Below are positions 8,344 to 17,766 of a stretch of 64,000 bases of DNA, piece after piece (the stretch's first letter is position 1; every line of letters begins with the position of its first letter). The notes below the pieces were generated by a model. That model had not been told where the DNA came from, did no database searches, and was given only the letters and a program-made list of their open reading frames with translations. The stretch is taken from positions 1,116,001-1,180,000 of the forward strand of contig NZ_JAMTCJ010000002.1 in the NCBI RefSeq assembly GCF_024171815.1, written 5' to 3'. The stretch is from Williamsia maris (GTDB lineage: Bacteria; Actinomycetota; Actinomycetes; Mycobacteriales; Mycobacteriaceae). A program made the translations under genes and the position numbers.

Positions 8344-10020
8344 TCAGGCAACGTCGGCGGCAGCGCCGAAGAACCACGAGATGACCAGCGCGCCCGGATC
8401 GACGACACCGCGCGCCCGGTCGCCGACGTAACTCGCGCGGCCCCGTGACGCCACGAGCTCGCGGGTGGACTCGGCGCCGTCGGCGGATGCCGCGGATACG
8501 TCGGGGAGCGACGATCCCTCGGCGAGGGCATCGGCCGCGGGCGACAGTGCGTCGACCAGCGTGTTGTCCCCGACGTGCGCGCCGCCGAGGTCCTGGATCT
8601 GGCGTAGGGCCTCGGCGACGCCGGTGCGCAGGGCGCCGGTGCGATCGCTCGACTCGTCGAAGGCGCGGGCGAGTTCGGCGAAGAACAACCCGAACAGCGC
8701 TCCTGACGTGCCGCCGGCACGGACGAGGAACGACGTGCTCAGGGCGCGTAACACGTCGGGGTCCGTCCCTCGCAGCGGAAGGGGGAAATGACGCAGGGCC
8801 GCAGCCATGTTCGTGCCGAAGTCGCCGTCGCCGGCCTGACGGTCGAGTTCGGTCAGCTCGTCGATCGACTCCTGGACCCGTCCGACGAACGTGGACAACC
8901 AGCGCGATTCGTCGCCGGTGTCGGCCGAGTCGTCGGGCTCGGCGAAGCCCACGTCGACCGGGCGTGACCCGCCGGTGGCCGCCTGCGCGGGCCAACCCGG
9001 GGCGCCGGTCGGCGCATCGAACAGCTCGACGATCTCGTCGTCGCAGCGCACGAGTGTGATGGAGAAGCCGGCCATGTCCAGTGCCGTGACCAGTGTGCCC
9101 ACGACGTTGCGGCGGATCTCGTGCCCGCGGTCGGTGAGTTGTCGGACGACCTGGTCGAACACCACGTTGAGCTCAAGCGGGTGTGCTGCGCCCAGACCGT
9201 TGACGAACGCGATCAGCGGCTCGCCGTCGTCGGGCGCCAGCGACGCGAGGATCCGGTCGAGCATGCCGGCGACGAGCTCGTCGGCGGGCTGCTGCGGTAA
9301 CCGGTCGACGCCGGCCTCACCGTGGATTCCGACGCCGAACTCCATGTCGCCTGGCGGGAGATCGAAACTCGGTCGGCTCGCGCCGGGCACGGTGCAGGGC
9401 GCGAACGCCACGGAGAAGCTGCGCGATCCGGCGGCGACCCGGCGGCCGAGTTCGGCGACGGTGCGCAGATCGTCGCCGCGGGCGGCGGCTGCGCCACATA
9501 TCTTCTCGACGATCACCGTCGCCCCGGTTCCGCGTCGGCCGGGGCCGTCGTGATCGGACTCGGTGGCCACGTCGTCGTCGATCAGCACGTGGTCGGTGGC
9601 GACCTCGTCGCGCACCATGTTCCGCGCGACCCGAAAATTCATCACGTCGCCGGTGTAGTTCTTGACGATGTGCAACACGCCCGCCCCGCGGTCGGCGTGC
9701 CGGGTGGCGCCGGCGATCTGCAGGGCGTTGGGGGAGGTGAAGACCAGTCCCGGGCACGCGGCGTCGAGCATGCCGGACCCGATCATCGCCGCGTGCATGG
9801 GTTCGTGGCCGGACCCGCCGCCCGACACCAGGGCCACGCCGTCGTCGGTGCGGTCGGTCCGGTGCAGGAATCCCGGGTCGGACTCCCACGCGATGTGGTC
9901 CTGCGCTGCGACGAAGCCGGCGATCGCGTCGGTGAGGAACCGATCGGCGTCGACCGACACGTAGGTGTGGGCTGGCCGATCGGCGTGGGGGTCGTTGTCA
10001 GACAAGCGAATCCTTTTCAT
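8344..10020 (-). CDS. Dihydroxyacetone kinase, fused DhaK-DhaL
   Basis: This 558-residue, ATP-dependent single-chain enzyme phosphorylates dihydroxyacetone to DHAP in the cytosol. The N-terminal DhaK domain shows GGGSGHEPMHAAMIG and the substrate-binding histidine in FGVGIHGEAGVDR. The C-terminal DhaL domain begins around residue 360 and has the Mg-ATP motif DRQAGDGDFGTNM and GGTSGALFGLFF. The ATG at 10020 overlaps the end of the upstream permease gene by 23 bases, and the DUF998 gene follows after one base. These three genes form an operon. Pairing a DHA kinase with an amino-acid permease is unusual. Confidence 0.93.
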   Translation of the reverse strand: MKRIRLSDNDPHADRPAHTYVSVDADRFLTDAIAGFVAAQDHIAWESDPGFLHRTDRTDDGVALVSGGGSGHEPMHAAMIGSGMLDAACPGLVFTSPNALQIAGATRHADRGAGVLHIVKNYTGDVMNFRVARNMVRDEVATDHVLIDDDVATESDHDGPGRRGTGATVIVEKICGAAAARGDDLRTVAELGRRVAAGSRSFSVAFAPCTVPGASRPSFDLPPGDMEFGVGIHGEAGVDRLPQQPADELVAGMLDRILASLAPDDGEPLIAFVNGLGAAHPLELNVVFDQVVRQLTDRGHEIRRNVVGTLVTALDMAGFSITLVRCDDEIVELFDAPTGAPGWPAQAATGGSRPVDVGFAEPDDSADTGDESRWLSTFVGRVQESIDELTELDRQAGDGDFGTNMAAALRHFPLPLRGTDPDVLRALSTSFLVRAGGTSGALFGLFFAELARAFDESSDRTGALRTGVAEALRQIQDLGGAHVGDNTLVDALSPAADALAEGSSLPDVSAASADGAESTRELVASRGRASYVGDRARGVVDPGALVISWFFGAAADVA

Positions 10021-11398
10021 CGGTGGGGTCGCTCGCGGCGCTCGAGCTACCCAACGTGCGTTGCCGGTAGATGCCGATCGCGATGATGATCACGGCCGAC
10101 GCGAGGGAGAACGAGATGGCCTGCTGTTGGTTCTCGTCGAAGGCCATCAGCGCCAGCACGGCGACGATGAACACGATGACGCCCGACGTCGCGTACGGGA
10201 ACAGCCACATGCGGACCGGGGGAACCTCGCCGCGGGTGCGCATGGTGCGTCCCAGACGCAGCTGGCTCACCGCGATGGCGAGGTAGATGAACAGCGCGAC
10301 CGCGCCGCTGGTGGCCAGCAGGTATCCGAAGATCTTGTCGGGCAACACGTAGTTGCCGATCACGGCGACGAAACCGAGCGCCATCGAGGCGATGACGGCG
10401 ACCCACGGGACGCCGTTGCCGGTCACCTTGCGCACGACCGCGGGCGCGTCGCCGCGGGTACCGAGAGAGAACAGCATGCGTGAGGCGGTGTACAGCGCAG
10501 AGTTCAAGCAGGATGCGACCGCAGTGAGGACGACGACGTCCATGATGCGGGCCGATCCCGGAATGCCGATGGCCTGCAACACCGTCTGGTAGGAGCCGTC
10601 GTCGAGCCGGTCGTAGGGGACCAGGGCCACGACCACGAAGATCGAGCCGATGTAGAACAGGAAGATCCGCCAGATCACCGAGTTGACCGCGCGGCTGATG
10701 CCCTTGGCCGGGTCGGGCGACTCGGCGGCGGCGATCGTGACGATCTCCGATCCCATGAACGAGAACATGGTGGTCAGCATCGCGGCGATCACCGCGCCGA
10801 ACCCGTTGGGCAGGAACCCGTTCGGTTCCCACAGCTTGCTCACGCCGCTCACGTCCGAGCCGGGGAAGACGCCCACGATGGCCAGAACGCCGATCGCGAT
10901 GAAGGCGACGATGGCCACAACCTTGATCAGCGCGAACCAGAACTCGAACTCGCCGTAGTTGCCGACGCTGGCGAGGTTCGTCGCCGTGAGCAGCACGGTG
11001 ACCGCGAGAGCCCACACCCACTGCTCGCTGCCGATCACCCGGCTGAGGATCGATGCGGCGGCGGTGGCCTCGACCGGGATCACGAGAACCCAGAACCACC
11101 AGTACAACCAGCCGACCGAGAAGCCGGCCCACCGTCCCATGGCGCGTTCGGAGTAGACCGAGAACGACCCGGTGTCGGGGTTGGCGGTGGCCATCTCGCC
11201 GAGCATCCGCATCACGAACACGACGAGCGTCCCGGCGAGCGCGTAGGAGATGATCACCGCCGGGCCGGCGGCCTCGATGGCGGTGGCGGATCCGACGAAG
11301 AGGCCGGCGCCGATGACCCCGGCGATCGAGATCATGGTGATGTGTCGTGGCTTCAGGCTGGCTCCGAGTGAACCGGGCTCGCTCTTGGTGGTGGTCAT
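9998..11398 (-). CDS. APC-superfamily amino-acid permease
   Basis: This 466-residue transporter has about 12 TM segments and belongs to the AAT/GABA-permease group (GabP, AnsP, CycA). Seen features are KPRHITMISIAGVIGAGLFVGSA at the first TM (the GxG unwound helix), FSVYSERAMGRWAGFSVGWLYWWFW, EIVTIAAAESPDPAKGI, and the C-terminal pair of TM segments. It imports an amino acid or GABA by H+ symport; specificity cannot be read. It heads the operon with dihydroxyacetone kinase and the DUF998 protein. Confidence 0.9.
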   Translation of the reverse strand: MTTTKSEPGSLGASLKPRHITMISIAGVIGAGLFVGSATAIEAAGPAVIISYALAGTLVVFVMRMLGEMATANPDTGSFSVYSERAMGRWAGFSVGWLYWWFWVLVIPVEATAAASILSRVIGSEQWVWALAVTVLLTATNLASVGNYGEFEFWFALIKVVAIVAFIAIGVLAIVGVFPGSDVSGVSKLWEPNGFLPNGFGAVIAAMLTTMFSFMGSEIVTIAAAESPDPAKGISRAVNSVIWRIFLFYIGSIFVVVALVPYDRLDDGSYQTVLQAIGIPGSARIMDVVVLTAVASCLNSALYTASRMLFSLGTRGDAPAVVRKVTGNGVPWVAVIASMALGFVAVIGNYVLPDKIFGYLLATSGAVALFIYLAIAVSQLRLGRTMRTRGEVPPVRMWLFPYATSGVIVFIVAVLALMAFDENQQQAISFSLASAVIIIAIGIYRQRTLGSSSAASDPTDEKDSLV

Positions 11399-11490
11399 GT
11401 GCCCTCATCACGTGGTCGGTGATCGTCTCGGGTTCGCGTCGGTGGTGGTTTCACGCGCTCGCGAGGAATCACTCTGGCACAGTGAGGCGC

Positions 11491-12375
11491 GTGACGTACC
11501 GATTCGATGACCAGGCGCGCGCTCGCGCTCGTACCGCCTACGAGACGCTGGAGCCGTTGCACGTATTGGCGTATTTCAACTCCGGCCTGCAGCAGGCGCA
11601 ACAGGACACCGGTCTCGACGCCTACGCCTGGTACGTCGGGGCGCGGGGGGCGCCGCTGGGTGACTGCGTGCCGTCGGTGGTGTCGGCGGCGTTCTTCAAC
11701 TTCAGCCCGTCGGTGATCCATCCGGGGTGGATCGCGTCGAAGGAGTACGGACTCGACCGGGTCTCCGAGCGTCGCTTTCAGATGCTCGACGAGGTGCTGA
11801 CGATCGCCCTCGGCGACCGGGCATCCGATCCGGGCCTGGTCACCCTCGCCGACCGCTTCTACGAGATCGCGGAGTCGGTCCCGTACGCCGGGCGCACCCT
11901 CGCGTCGGCGTGGGCCGAGTCGACGCCGCCCGAGCAGCCCCACGTGCGGCTGTGGCATGCGACGGCCATCCTGCGTGAGTGGCGCGGTGACGGTCACATC
12001 GCCGCCCTGGTCGACGCCGGGTTCGACCGTCTCGAGGCCGTCGTGTTCCACGAGGCACGTCACCCCGACCCGTCGGTGCGCAAACGCGGTCTCGGCAAGA
12101 AGCTGTCGCAGATCACCCGCGGGTGGTCGGACGAGCAGTGGGAGGTCGCCGCGGACGCGCTGGCGACCCGCGGTCTGGTCGACCGCGACGCCGACGGTGA
12201 GATCCTCAGCGCGGGCGGGGCGGAGACGTACGCCGACATCGAGGCCGTCACCGACGACGCCGCGGCAGGCGCCTGGGCCGGTCTGGCCGACTTCGACGAC
12301 GTCATGGCCGCGGCCAAGACCTACGTCAAGCCCGTCATCGACTCCGGCATGCTCCCGGGCACGAAGAAGAAGTAA
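11491..12375 (+). CDS. SCO6745-family HTH-containing protein
   Basis: This 294-residue cytosolic protein resembles an actinobacterial family of unknown function (SCO6745-like). It has an N-terminal all-helical half (RTAYETLEPLHVLAYFN, FFNFSPSVI) and a C-terminal winged-helix-like region (WSDEQWEVAADALATRGLVD). It ends in a lysine tail. The GTG at 11491 sits after GTGAGGCGC with no good ribosome site, so it may have a very short leader. The gene is divergent from the permease operon across 92 bases. Confidence 0.75.
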   Translation: MTYRFDDQARARARTAYETLEPLHVLAYFNSGLQQAQQDTGLDAYAWYVGARGAPLGDCVPSVVSAAFFNFSPSVIHPGWIASKEYGLDRVSERRFQMLDEVLTIALGDRASDPGLVTLADRFYEIAESVPYAGRTLASAWAESTPPEQPHVRLWHATAILREWRGDGHIAALVDAGFDRLEAVVFHEARHPDPSVRKRGLGKKLSQITRGWSDEQWEVAADALATRGLVDRDADGEILSAGGAETYADIEAVTDDAAAGAWAGLADFDDVMAAAKTYVKPVIDSGMLPGTKKK

Positions 12376-12426
12376 TCGGCGCCTTGGGCCGGCTGCGATG
12401 TCCGACCCCGGTGGCATCCTGCGCCC

Positions 12427-13056
12427 ATGTCGTTGGACACCTGGGAGCATCCCGCGCGGTGGCGGATTCACGAGTGGGCTGAGTACGGACTCGACCAGGG
12501 ATTGGACGCCACCCTGGCCGAGATCGACGCGCAGTCGTGGAGCGACGGTCGAACCGGGTGCATCGACGAGTCGATGGCCTCGTTCAACTCCGATGAAGCC
12601 TGGATCGCCCGTGTGCTCGCCGCCGAGGGGCACACCGTCATAGCGCTCCCGCGGTCGCTTCGCGAGGGGGTCAAGTCGGCCGACGCGAGCGTGTCCGGTC
12701 TGCTCACCGAATTCAAGACCTACTCGGGGATCAGCTCGAAATGTCTGTCGAACAAAGTCGTCTGCGGGCTACGACAGGCAGATCGGGTGGTCGTGCGTGT
12801 GACGGCCGGACTCGGCGACCCGACCGAGGTCCGTCAGGTGTTCGATTCCAGGGTGCGTGCGTCGGGTCGCGGGCGAATGCGGGGGCTCAAGTTCATCGGC
12901 GATGATTTCCACTTCGAATGGGGTTCGTGGAACCGACATGTCTGCGACCCGTCGAGCGATACGGTCGCCCGCGAACCCGGCGCGCAGTCGATTTGTTGCG
13001 TTGGCCGCAACGACTCGGCGGCTGCCGTGAAAAGCTTTTCACCTGCGTCGACGTAG
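12427..13056 (+). CDS. Stand-alone PD-(D/E)xK nuclease resembling a CdiA toxin C-terminal domain
   Basis: The 209-residue protein has no signal or TM segment. Around residues 58-103 it reads DEAWIARVLAAEGHTVIALP..., then KSADASVSGLLTEFKTYSG. The spacing A-x-x-G-H-x-V-x-x-L-P, then a D, then G-x-x-x-EFK, matches the pattern I know from tRNase domains at the C-terminus of contact-dependent inhibition CdiA toxins. In this reading D and E-x-K are the metal site. The rest (FDSRVRASGRGRMRGLKFIGDDFHFEW) may complete the fold. No immunity-like gene is beside it, and it is not fused to any delivery protein. It could be a restriction or housekeeping nuclease. Family assignment is moderate; function is unproven. 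Confidence 0.55.
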   Translation: MSLDTWEHPARWRIHEWAEYGLDQGLDATLAEIDAQSWSDGRTGCIDESMASFNSDEAWIARVLAAEGHTVIALPRSLREGVKSADASVSGLLTEFKTYSGISSKCLSNKVVCGLRQADRVVVRVTAGLGDPTEVRQVFDSRVRASGRGRMRGLKFIGDDFHFEWGSWNRHVCDPSSDTVAREPGAQSICCVGRNDSAAAVKSFSPAST

Positions 13057-13094
13057 CGGTTTTCGCGTTCGCTGTCGCGTGTCATCATCGCCAC

Positions 13095-13850
13095 ATGACG
13101 GATGAGGCTGGCCAGATCGGCATCGGGATGGTGTGTCCCTTCGACATGGCCCTTGACCGCGAACTCTGGCGGTGGATGCCCGACTCCGTCTCCTTGCCCT
13201 TCACCCGGACCCCATATCTGCCGCATCCGGTAGACGTCGAACTCTGCTCGGAACTCGCCGACCTCGCGACCATCGACCAGGCCGTGCGATCGGTGATGGC
13301 GGTACGCCCGTCGGCAGTCGGATACGCATGTGCGTCCGGCAGTTTCGTCCGCGGTATGTCCGGCGCGAGCGCCATCTCGACCTGCATGCGGATGGCCGGT
13401 GCGCCTGCGGCCGTCACCACCTCCGAGGCGCTGCTGCGGGCGCTGGATGTGATGGATCTCGGCCGCATCTCGGTGGCGACGCCCTATGTGACGGCGTTGA
13501 CCGATCTGCTCTGTGACTACCTCGCCGAGTCGGGACGCGCGGTGGTCAACCAGACCGGGCTCGGTCGCGACCACGACATCTGGACCATCCCGTACGAGGT
13601 CACCTGCGATCTGATCCGCGCCGCCGACTCCGACGACGCGGACGCGGTCTTCGTCTCGTGCACCAACCTGCCGACCTACGATGTGTTGTCGATGTTGGAA
13701 CGCGAACTCGGCAGGCCGGTGCTCTCGGCCAACCAGGTCACGGCGTGGGCGGCACTACAGGACGCGGTCCGCGTCGAGGAACGCTCCACCATCGCAACGG
13801 GTTACACGTTCGCCGAGCAGTCGTTGTTCGCCCGGGGTTCAGCCGCCTGA
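13095..13850 (+). CDS. Maleate isomerase / arylmalonate decarboxylase family protein
   Basis: This 251-residue enzyme belongs to the Asp/Glu racemase superfamily, maleate cis-trans isomerase branch. Both cysteine motifs of the active site are present, YACASGSFVRG (about residue 80) and FVSCTNLPTYDVL (about residue 190). The closing segment SANQVTAWAALQD is also typical. Members isomerise maleate to fumarate or decarboxylate arylmalonates without cofactor. The gene stands alone, 38 bases after the nuclease-like gene, and is convergent with the amidase. Confidence 0.88.
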   Translation: MTDEAGQIGIGMVCPFDMALDRELWRWMPDSVSLPFTRTPYLPHPVDVELCSELADLATIDQAVRSVMAVRPSAVGYACASGSFVRGMSGASAISTCMRMAGAPAAVTTSEALLRALDVMDLGRISVATPYVTALTDLLCDYLAESGRAVVNQTGLGRDHDIWTIPYEVTCDLIRAADSDDADAVFVSCTNLPTYDVLSMLERELGRPVLSANQVTAWAALQDAVRVEERSTIATGYTFAEQSLFARGSAA

Positions 13851-13863
13851 TCTGCGCAACGCA

Positions 13864-15297
13864 TCAGTCGGGGTCCTGGATCCGGCGGAAGGGCTTCGCT
13901 GCCTCGAGTTCGAAGGCGACCTCGAGCATCGCGGCCTCGTCGCCGTGGTCGGCGGCGAGCTGTACCCCGATCGGCAGGCCCGTGCTGGTGCGTCCGGTCG
14001 GCAGCGAGATGGCCGGCCCACCGGTCGCGTTGTTGAGCGGTGTGAAGCTGACGTAGGCGAGCAGCCGGGGGAACAGGACATCGAATCCGTTTGCCGGAGA
14101 GAGATGTCCGATCTCCGGTGTCGTGTGCGCGAGGACCGGCGAGACCATCAGGTCGACGTCGGCAAAAGCCCTGTGATGTTTGGCCTCGGACTGTCGGAGC
14201 CGCCAGATCGCCTGCGGTGTGCGCCAGAAGTGACGGAGGAACATCCGTGACAGCCCCTGCGTGAGCGCATCGGTCTTCGTCGGGTCGAACCCGGGCCCCA
14301 TGACGCGCTTGCCGAACTTCTGGATCCCGAAGCCCATCATTCCCCAGAGGTGCACGAAGTCCTGTCGAAACGCCTCGAGGTCCTTCTCCGAGAGCGGCAG
14401 TCCGATCTCGGTGACGTCGTGCCCGAGATCGGCGAGGACGCGCGCGGTCTCACTGACCGCGGCCTGCGTCTCGGTGTCCACCGGGATGTCCGGGAGCGAC
14501 TGGTTGACGACCCCGATGCGCAACCGCCGTGTGCCCGGCCCCTCGATCAGGCCCACCGGCTCGAGGTGGGCGACCGGGCGATAGCGCTCGATCTGGGCGA
14601 TGAAGGTGGCGGTGTCGCGCACCGTCCGGCTGACGACCCCGTTGGAGATGATGTTGACCGGCAGGTCGGCGGCGTGGGCGTCGATGATCTCGCGACCGCG
14701 GGTCATCTTGAGCCCCACGAGTCCACACGCCGCGGCCGGGATGCGGATCGATCCACCGCCGTCGTTGGCGTGCGCGATCGGCACCACGCCGGAGGCCACC
14801 AGCGCAGCCGAACCACCCGACGATGCGCCGCTGGAATAGCCAGTGTGCCAGGGGTTCCGGGTCGGGGGCAGCGTCTCGTACTCGGTACTGGCGTTGAACC
14901 CGAACTCCGGCAGCGTCGACTTCCCGAGGTTGATCATCCCGGTGGACAGGAACTGATCGGTGAACCCGGCGTTGCGCGGCGCGGGCGTCGCGTTGATCGA
15001 CAGGGAGCCCTGATCGGTGGGCAGCCCGGCGACGTCGGTGTTGTCCTTGACGAAGGTCGGCACCCCGGCGAACACCCCGGCGCCGGGGCTCCGGGCGAAC
15101 CCGCGGGCGCGGTCGAAGTCGGGGGTCTGGATGGCGTTGAGCCGGTCGTTCACGGCCTCGGCGCGTGCGATGGCCGCGGTGACGGCGTCCACCGAACTGA
15201 TGTCGCCCGACGCGATCGCGGAGGCGACCCCGGTGGCATCGAGATCGCCCAACGCGTCGTCGGTGAAGGCGTGGACCCGGCTCGCTTCGGTGGTCAT
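13864..15297 (-). CDS. Amidase signature (AS) family amidase
   Basis: This is a 477-residue amidase. The Ser-cisSer-Lys catalytic region is seen: Lys in GVPTFVKDN (about residue 80) and the GSSGGSAALVASG loop (about 155), followed by DGGGSIRIPAAACGLVGLK. AS amidases hydrolyse carboxamides, amino-acid amides or nitrile-derived amides; GatA and AtzF are relatives. The ATG at 15297 is used because the longer upstream frame runs through the GntR operator. It is divergent from gntR, so control by that protein is likely. Confidence 0.92.
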   Translation of the reverse strand: MTTEASRVHAFTDDALGDLDATGVASAIASGDISSVDAVTAAIARAEAVNDRLNAIQTPDFDRARGFARSPGAGVFAGVPTFVKDNTDVAGLPTDQGSLSINATPAPRNAGFTDQFLSTGMINLGKSTLPEFGFNASTEYETLPPTRNPWHTGYSSGASSGGSAALVASGVVPIAHANDGGGSIRIPAAACGLVGLKMTRGREIIDAHAADLPVNIISNGVVSRTVRDTATFIAQIERYRPVAHLEPVGLIEGPGTRRLRIGVVNQSLPDIPVDTETQAAVSETARVLADLGHDVTEIGLPLSEKDLEAFRQDFVHLWGMMGFGIQKFGKRVMGPGFDPTKTDALTQGLSRMFLRHFWRTPQAIWRLRQSEAKHHRAFADVDLMVSPVLAHTTPEIGHLSPANGFDVLFPRLLAYVSFTPLNNATGGPAISLPTGRTSTGLPIGVQLAADHGDEAAMLEVAFELEAAKPFRRIQDPD

Positions 15298-15402
15298 CCG
15301 ACCGACTCTAGCAACGTGGTACACGAACGTTCCGCCGGTGGCGGCCGTTCGGAGCCGTACGTGCCGATGGATTGAACCGCTGGCACCCGGTACGGTCACC
15401 GG

Positions 15403-15424
15403 GGTAGATTGTCGACAATCTACC
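15403..15424. promoter_or_regulatory. GntR-type operator, perfect 22-bp palindrome
   Basis: GGTAGATTGTC is followed directly by its exact reverse complement, so all 22 bases are symmetric. The core ATTGTCGACAAT fits the TTGTnnACAA pattern of FadR/FCD-type GntR regulators. It lies 39 bases upstream of gntR and 106 bases upstream of the divergent amidase start. Autoregulation and amidase control are inferred. Confidence 0.75.
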
Positions 15425-15463
15425 AAGCAGGGAACGCTGCTGTCCCGAACGAATCGAGGAGAC

Positions 15464-16216
15464 ATGAGCGACGGCGTTGTGAGCGGCGCGCCGCAGTCCG
15501 ACACCGGGGGTGTCCTGTCGGGGACGGCGCGCAAACGCGTGCTCGAACCGCTGGTCCAGGAGTCGACGCCCGCAATCATCGCGCGCAAGCTGCGAACGGC
15601 CATCGCGGCCGGTGATTTCCCGCCGGGATCGCAGCTCACCGAGGCCGGACTCGCCGCCGATCTGGGGGTGAGCCGCGGACCGTTGCGCGAGGCCATGCAG
15701 CGCCTCACACAGGAGGGGTTGCTGGTCAGCTACCGCAACCGAGGACTGTTCGTCATCTCCATGGACGACGCCGACATCAACGACATGTACGTAGCACGGT
15801 CGGCGGTCGAACGCGCCGCGTTGGCGCAGGTCGTCTCGCGTCGCGATCCCGACGACATCGCGGTGTTGAACGAGGCCATCGATCGGATGCAGTCCTTCGC
15901 CGATGCCCCCAACGGTCCGGAGATAGCGGACTCGGACATGAACTTTCATGCGCTGCTCGTCGAATGTGCCCGCAGCCCTAGGCTTTCACGCATCCACGAG
16001 ACCATCCTCGTCGAGACGAGAATGTGTTTGGGCGCCATGCGCGGCACGTATGCGTCGGCGCAGGCGCGCATCGACGAGCACACCGACATCGTCGCGGCCA
16101 TCGTCGACGGCGACACATCGCGTGCAGATGAACTGATGATCGCGCACATGCGGGACGGGTTGGCGCGGCTGCTGCCGGACGAAACCTCGCTCACCGCACC
16201 GGTACATCGCACGTAA
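15464..16216 (+). CDS. GntR-family regulator with FCD ligand domain
   Basis: This is a 250-residue FadR-subfamily regulator. The winged helix covers about residues 37-100 (IIARKLRTAIAAGDFPPGSQLTEAGLAADLGVSRGPLREAMQRLTQEGLL). The FCD domain supplies metal/ligand-binding residues (D and H in DSDMNFHALLVECARSPRL, then H in IDEHTDIVAAIVDGD, then HMRDGL). FCD-type regulators usually sense carboxylates or amino-acid catabolites. The perfect palindrome upstream is its likely operator. The same core lies in front of the six-gene catabolic operon at 30.1 kb, and an MHS transporter follows directly, which suggests one regulon. Confidence 0.93.
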   Translation: MSDGVVSGAPQSDTGGVLSGTARKRVLEPLVQESTPAIIARKLRTAIAAGDFPPGSQLTEAGLAADLGVSRGPLREAMQRLTQEGLLVSYRNRGLFVISMDDADINDMYVARSAVERAALAQVVSRRDPDDIAVLNEAIDRMQSFADAPNGPEIADSDMNFHALLVECARSPRLSRIHETILVETRMCLGAMRGTYASAQARIDEHTDIVAAIVDGDTSRADELMIAHMRDGLARLLPDETSLTAPVHRT

Positions 16217-16379
16217 GGCGTGGTAGGGCGCTTTTCTGCGGTGTCCGATAGGTCTTTTCGATCCTGTGAACCACTGCGTTCGGTTCCCATCCACCACGCG
16301 GACGGGCTACGGTCGAAACAATGTCCACTGCGAAAACATCTGCACAAGCGACAGCTGTTCTGCCATTCCGGGAGGCACG

Positions 16380-17762
16380 ATGACCACGAACACTGCCAAG
16401 GGATCGGGGTCGTCGACCGCGCTGCCGGACCCCGAGACACCGGAGGGCCGCAAGCTCCTCCGCAAGGCGATCGGCGCATCTGCCATCGGCAACGCGACCG
16501 AGTGGTACGACTACGGCGTCTACGCGGCGACCGCGACATACCTGACGCAGGCGTTCTTCCCGGGTGACCTGGGGACGATCGGCACCATGCTCGGTTTCGC
16601 GGTCTCGTTCGCGCTCCGCCCGCTCGGCGGCATGGTGTGGGGTCCGATCGGCGACCGCATCGGCCGCAAGGCCGTCCTCGCGATGACCATCATGCTGATC
16701 TCGATCGCCACCGCGTTGATCGGTGTGCTCCCGACCCACGCCGTGGCGGGCGTCTGGGCGCCGATCCTGCTGATCGCGCTCCGCGTCGTGCAGGGCTTCT
16801 CCACCGGCGGCGAGTACGGCGGCGCGGCCACCTTCATGGCCGAGTACGCACCCGACAAGAAGCGCGGCAAGTACGGATCGTTCCTCGAGTTCGGCACTCT
16901 CGCCGGCTTCGTCATGGGTACCGCGTTCGTCCTGTTCCTGGAGCTCGGTCTCACCGACGATCAGATGCAGACCTGGGGCTGGCGCATTCCGTTCTTCTTC
17001 GCACTCCCGCTCGGGCTCGTCGGCCTGTACCTGCGGAACCAGATGGAGGACACCCCGGTGTTCCGTGAGATGGAGCAGAAGGGCGAGATCGAGGGCACCG
17101 CGTGGACCCGCTTCGTCGATCTGCTCCGCGACTACCGTCGCCCCATCCTGATCATGTTCGGGATGGTCATCGCGCTGAACGTCGTGAACTACACGCTGTT
17201 GGCGTACCTGCCGACTTACCTGCAGAACAACATCGGCATGTCGACGACTACCGGAACCGTCACCATCCTCATCGGCGAGCTGGTGATGATGGCGCTCATC
17301 CCGTTCTTCGGACAGCTGTCGGACCGCACCGGACGCAAGCCGCTGTGGTGGGGGTCGTTGATCGGCCTGTTCATCTTCGCGCTGCCGCTGTTCTGGCTGA
17401 TGGGGCAGGGATTCGTCTGGGCCATCATCGGATTCGTGATCCTCGGCGTGCTCTACATCCCGCAGCTGGCGACGATCTCCGCGACATTCCCGGCCATGTT
17501 CCCGACGCAGGTCCGCTACGCCGGGTTCGCGATCTCCTACAACGTCGCCACCGCGGCGTTCGGTGGCACGGCGCCGCTGGTCAACGATGCGGTCACGCAG
17601 AACGACGGGTGGGACCTCTTCCCGGCCGGCTACATGATGATCGCGTGTGCGATCGGCATGATCGCGCTGCCGTTCCTGCGGGAGACCGCGGGCTGCTCGA
17701 TCCGCGGTACCGAGATCCCCGGCGAGGAGACCGACGCCGAGAAGTCCCTCACCAACGCCTGA
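16380..17762 (+). CDS. MHS-family (ProP-like) metabolite:H+ symporter
   Basis: This is a 460-residue MFS protein with 12 TM segments. It belongs to the metabolite:H+ symporter group that includes ProP (proline/betaine/ectoine) and KgtP. Diagnostic parts are SAIGNATEWYDYGVYAATATYL (TM1), GDRIGRKAVLAMTI (motif A), VQGFSTGGEYGGAATFMAEYAPDKKRGKYGSF and the central DTPVFREMEQKGE loop. A GGAGG lies 5 bases before the ATG at 16380. Its position after the GntR regulator, and the ProP-like family, make it a candidate importer for the substrate of the operon at 20.5-30.1 kb. Ectoine or betaine transport is inference only. Confidence 0.88.
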   Translation: MTTNTAKGSGSSTALPDPETPEGRKLLRKAIGASAIGNATEWYDYGVYAATATYLTQAFFPGDLGTIGTMLGFAVSFALRPLGGMVWGPIGDRIGRKAVLAMTIMLISIATALIGVLPTHAVAGVWAPILLIALRVVQGFSTGGEYGGAATFMAEYAPDKKRGKYGSFLEFGTLAGFVMGTAFVLFLELGLTDDQMQTWGWRIPFFFALPLGLVGLYLRNQMEDTPVFREMEQKGEIEGTAWTRFVDLLRDYRRPILIMFGMVIALNVVNYTLLAYLPTYLQNNIGMSTTTGTVTILIGELVMMALIPFFGQLSDRTGRKPLWWGSLIGLFIFALPLFWLMGQGFVWAIIGFVILGVLYIPQLATISATFPAMFPTQVRYAGFAISYNVATAAFGGTAPLVNDAVTQNDGWDLFPAGYMMIACAIGMIALPFLRETAGCSIRGTEIPGEETDAEKSLTNA

Positions 17763-17766
17763 GCCC

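Noticed and set aside
8344-11398. Glycerol or dihydroxyacetone utilisation cluster
   Set aside because: Only a DHA kinase is present; its partners are an amino-acid permease and a DUF998 protein, with no glycerol dehydrogenase or uptake facilitator.
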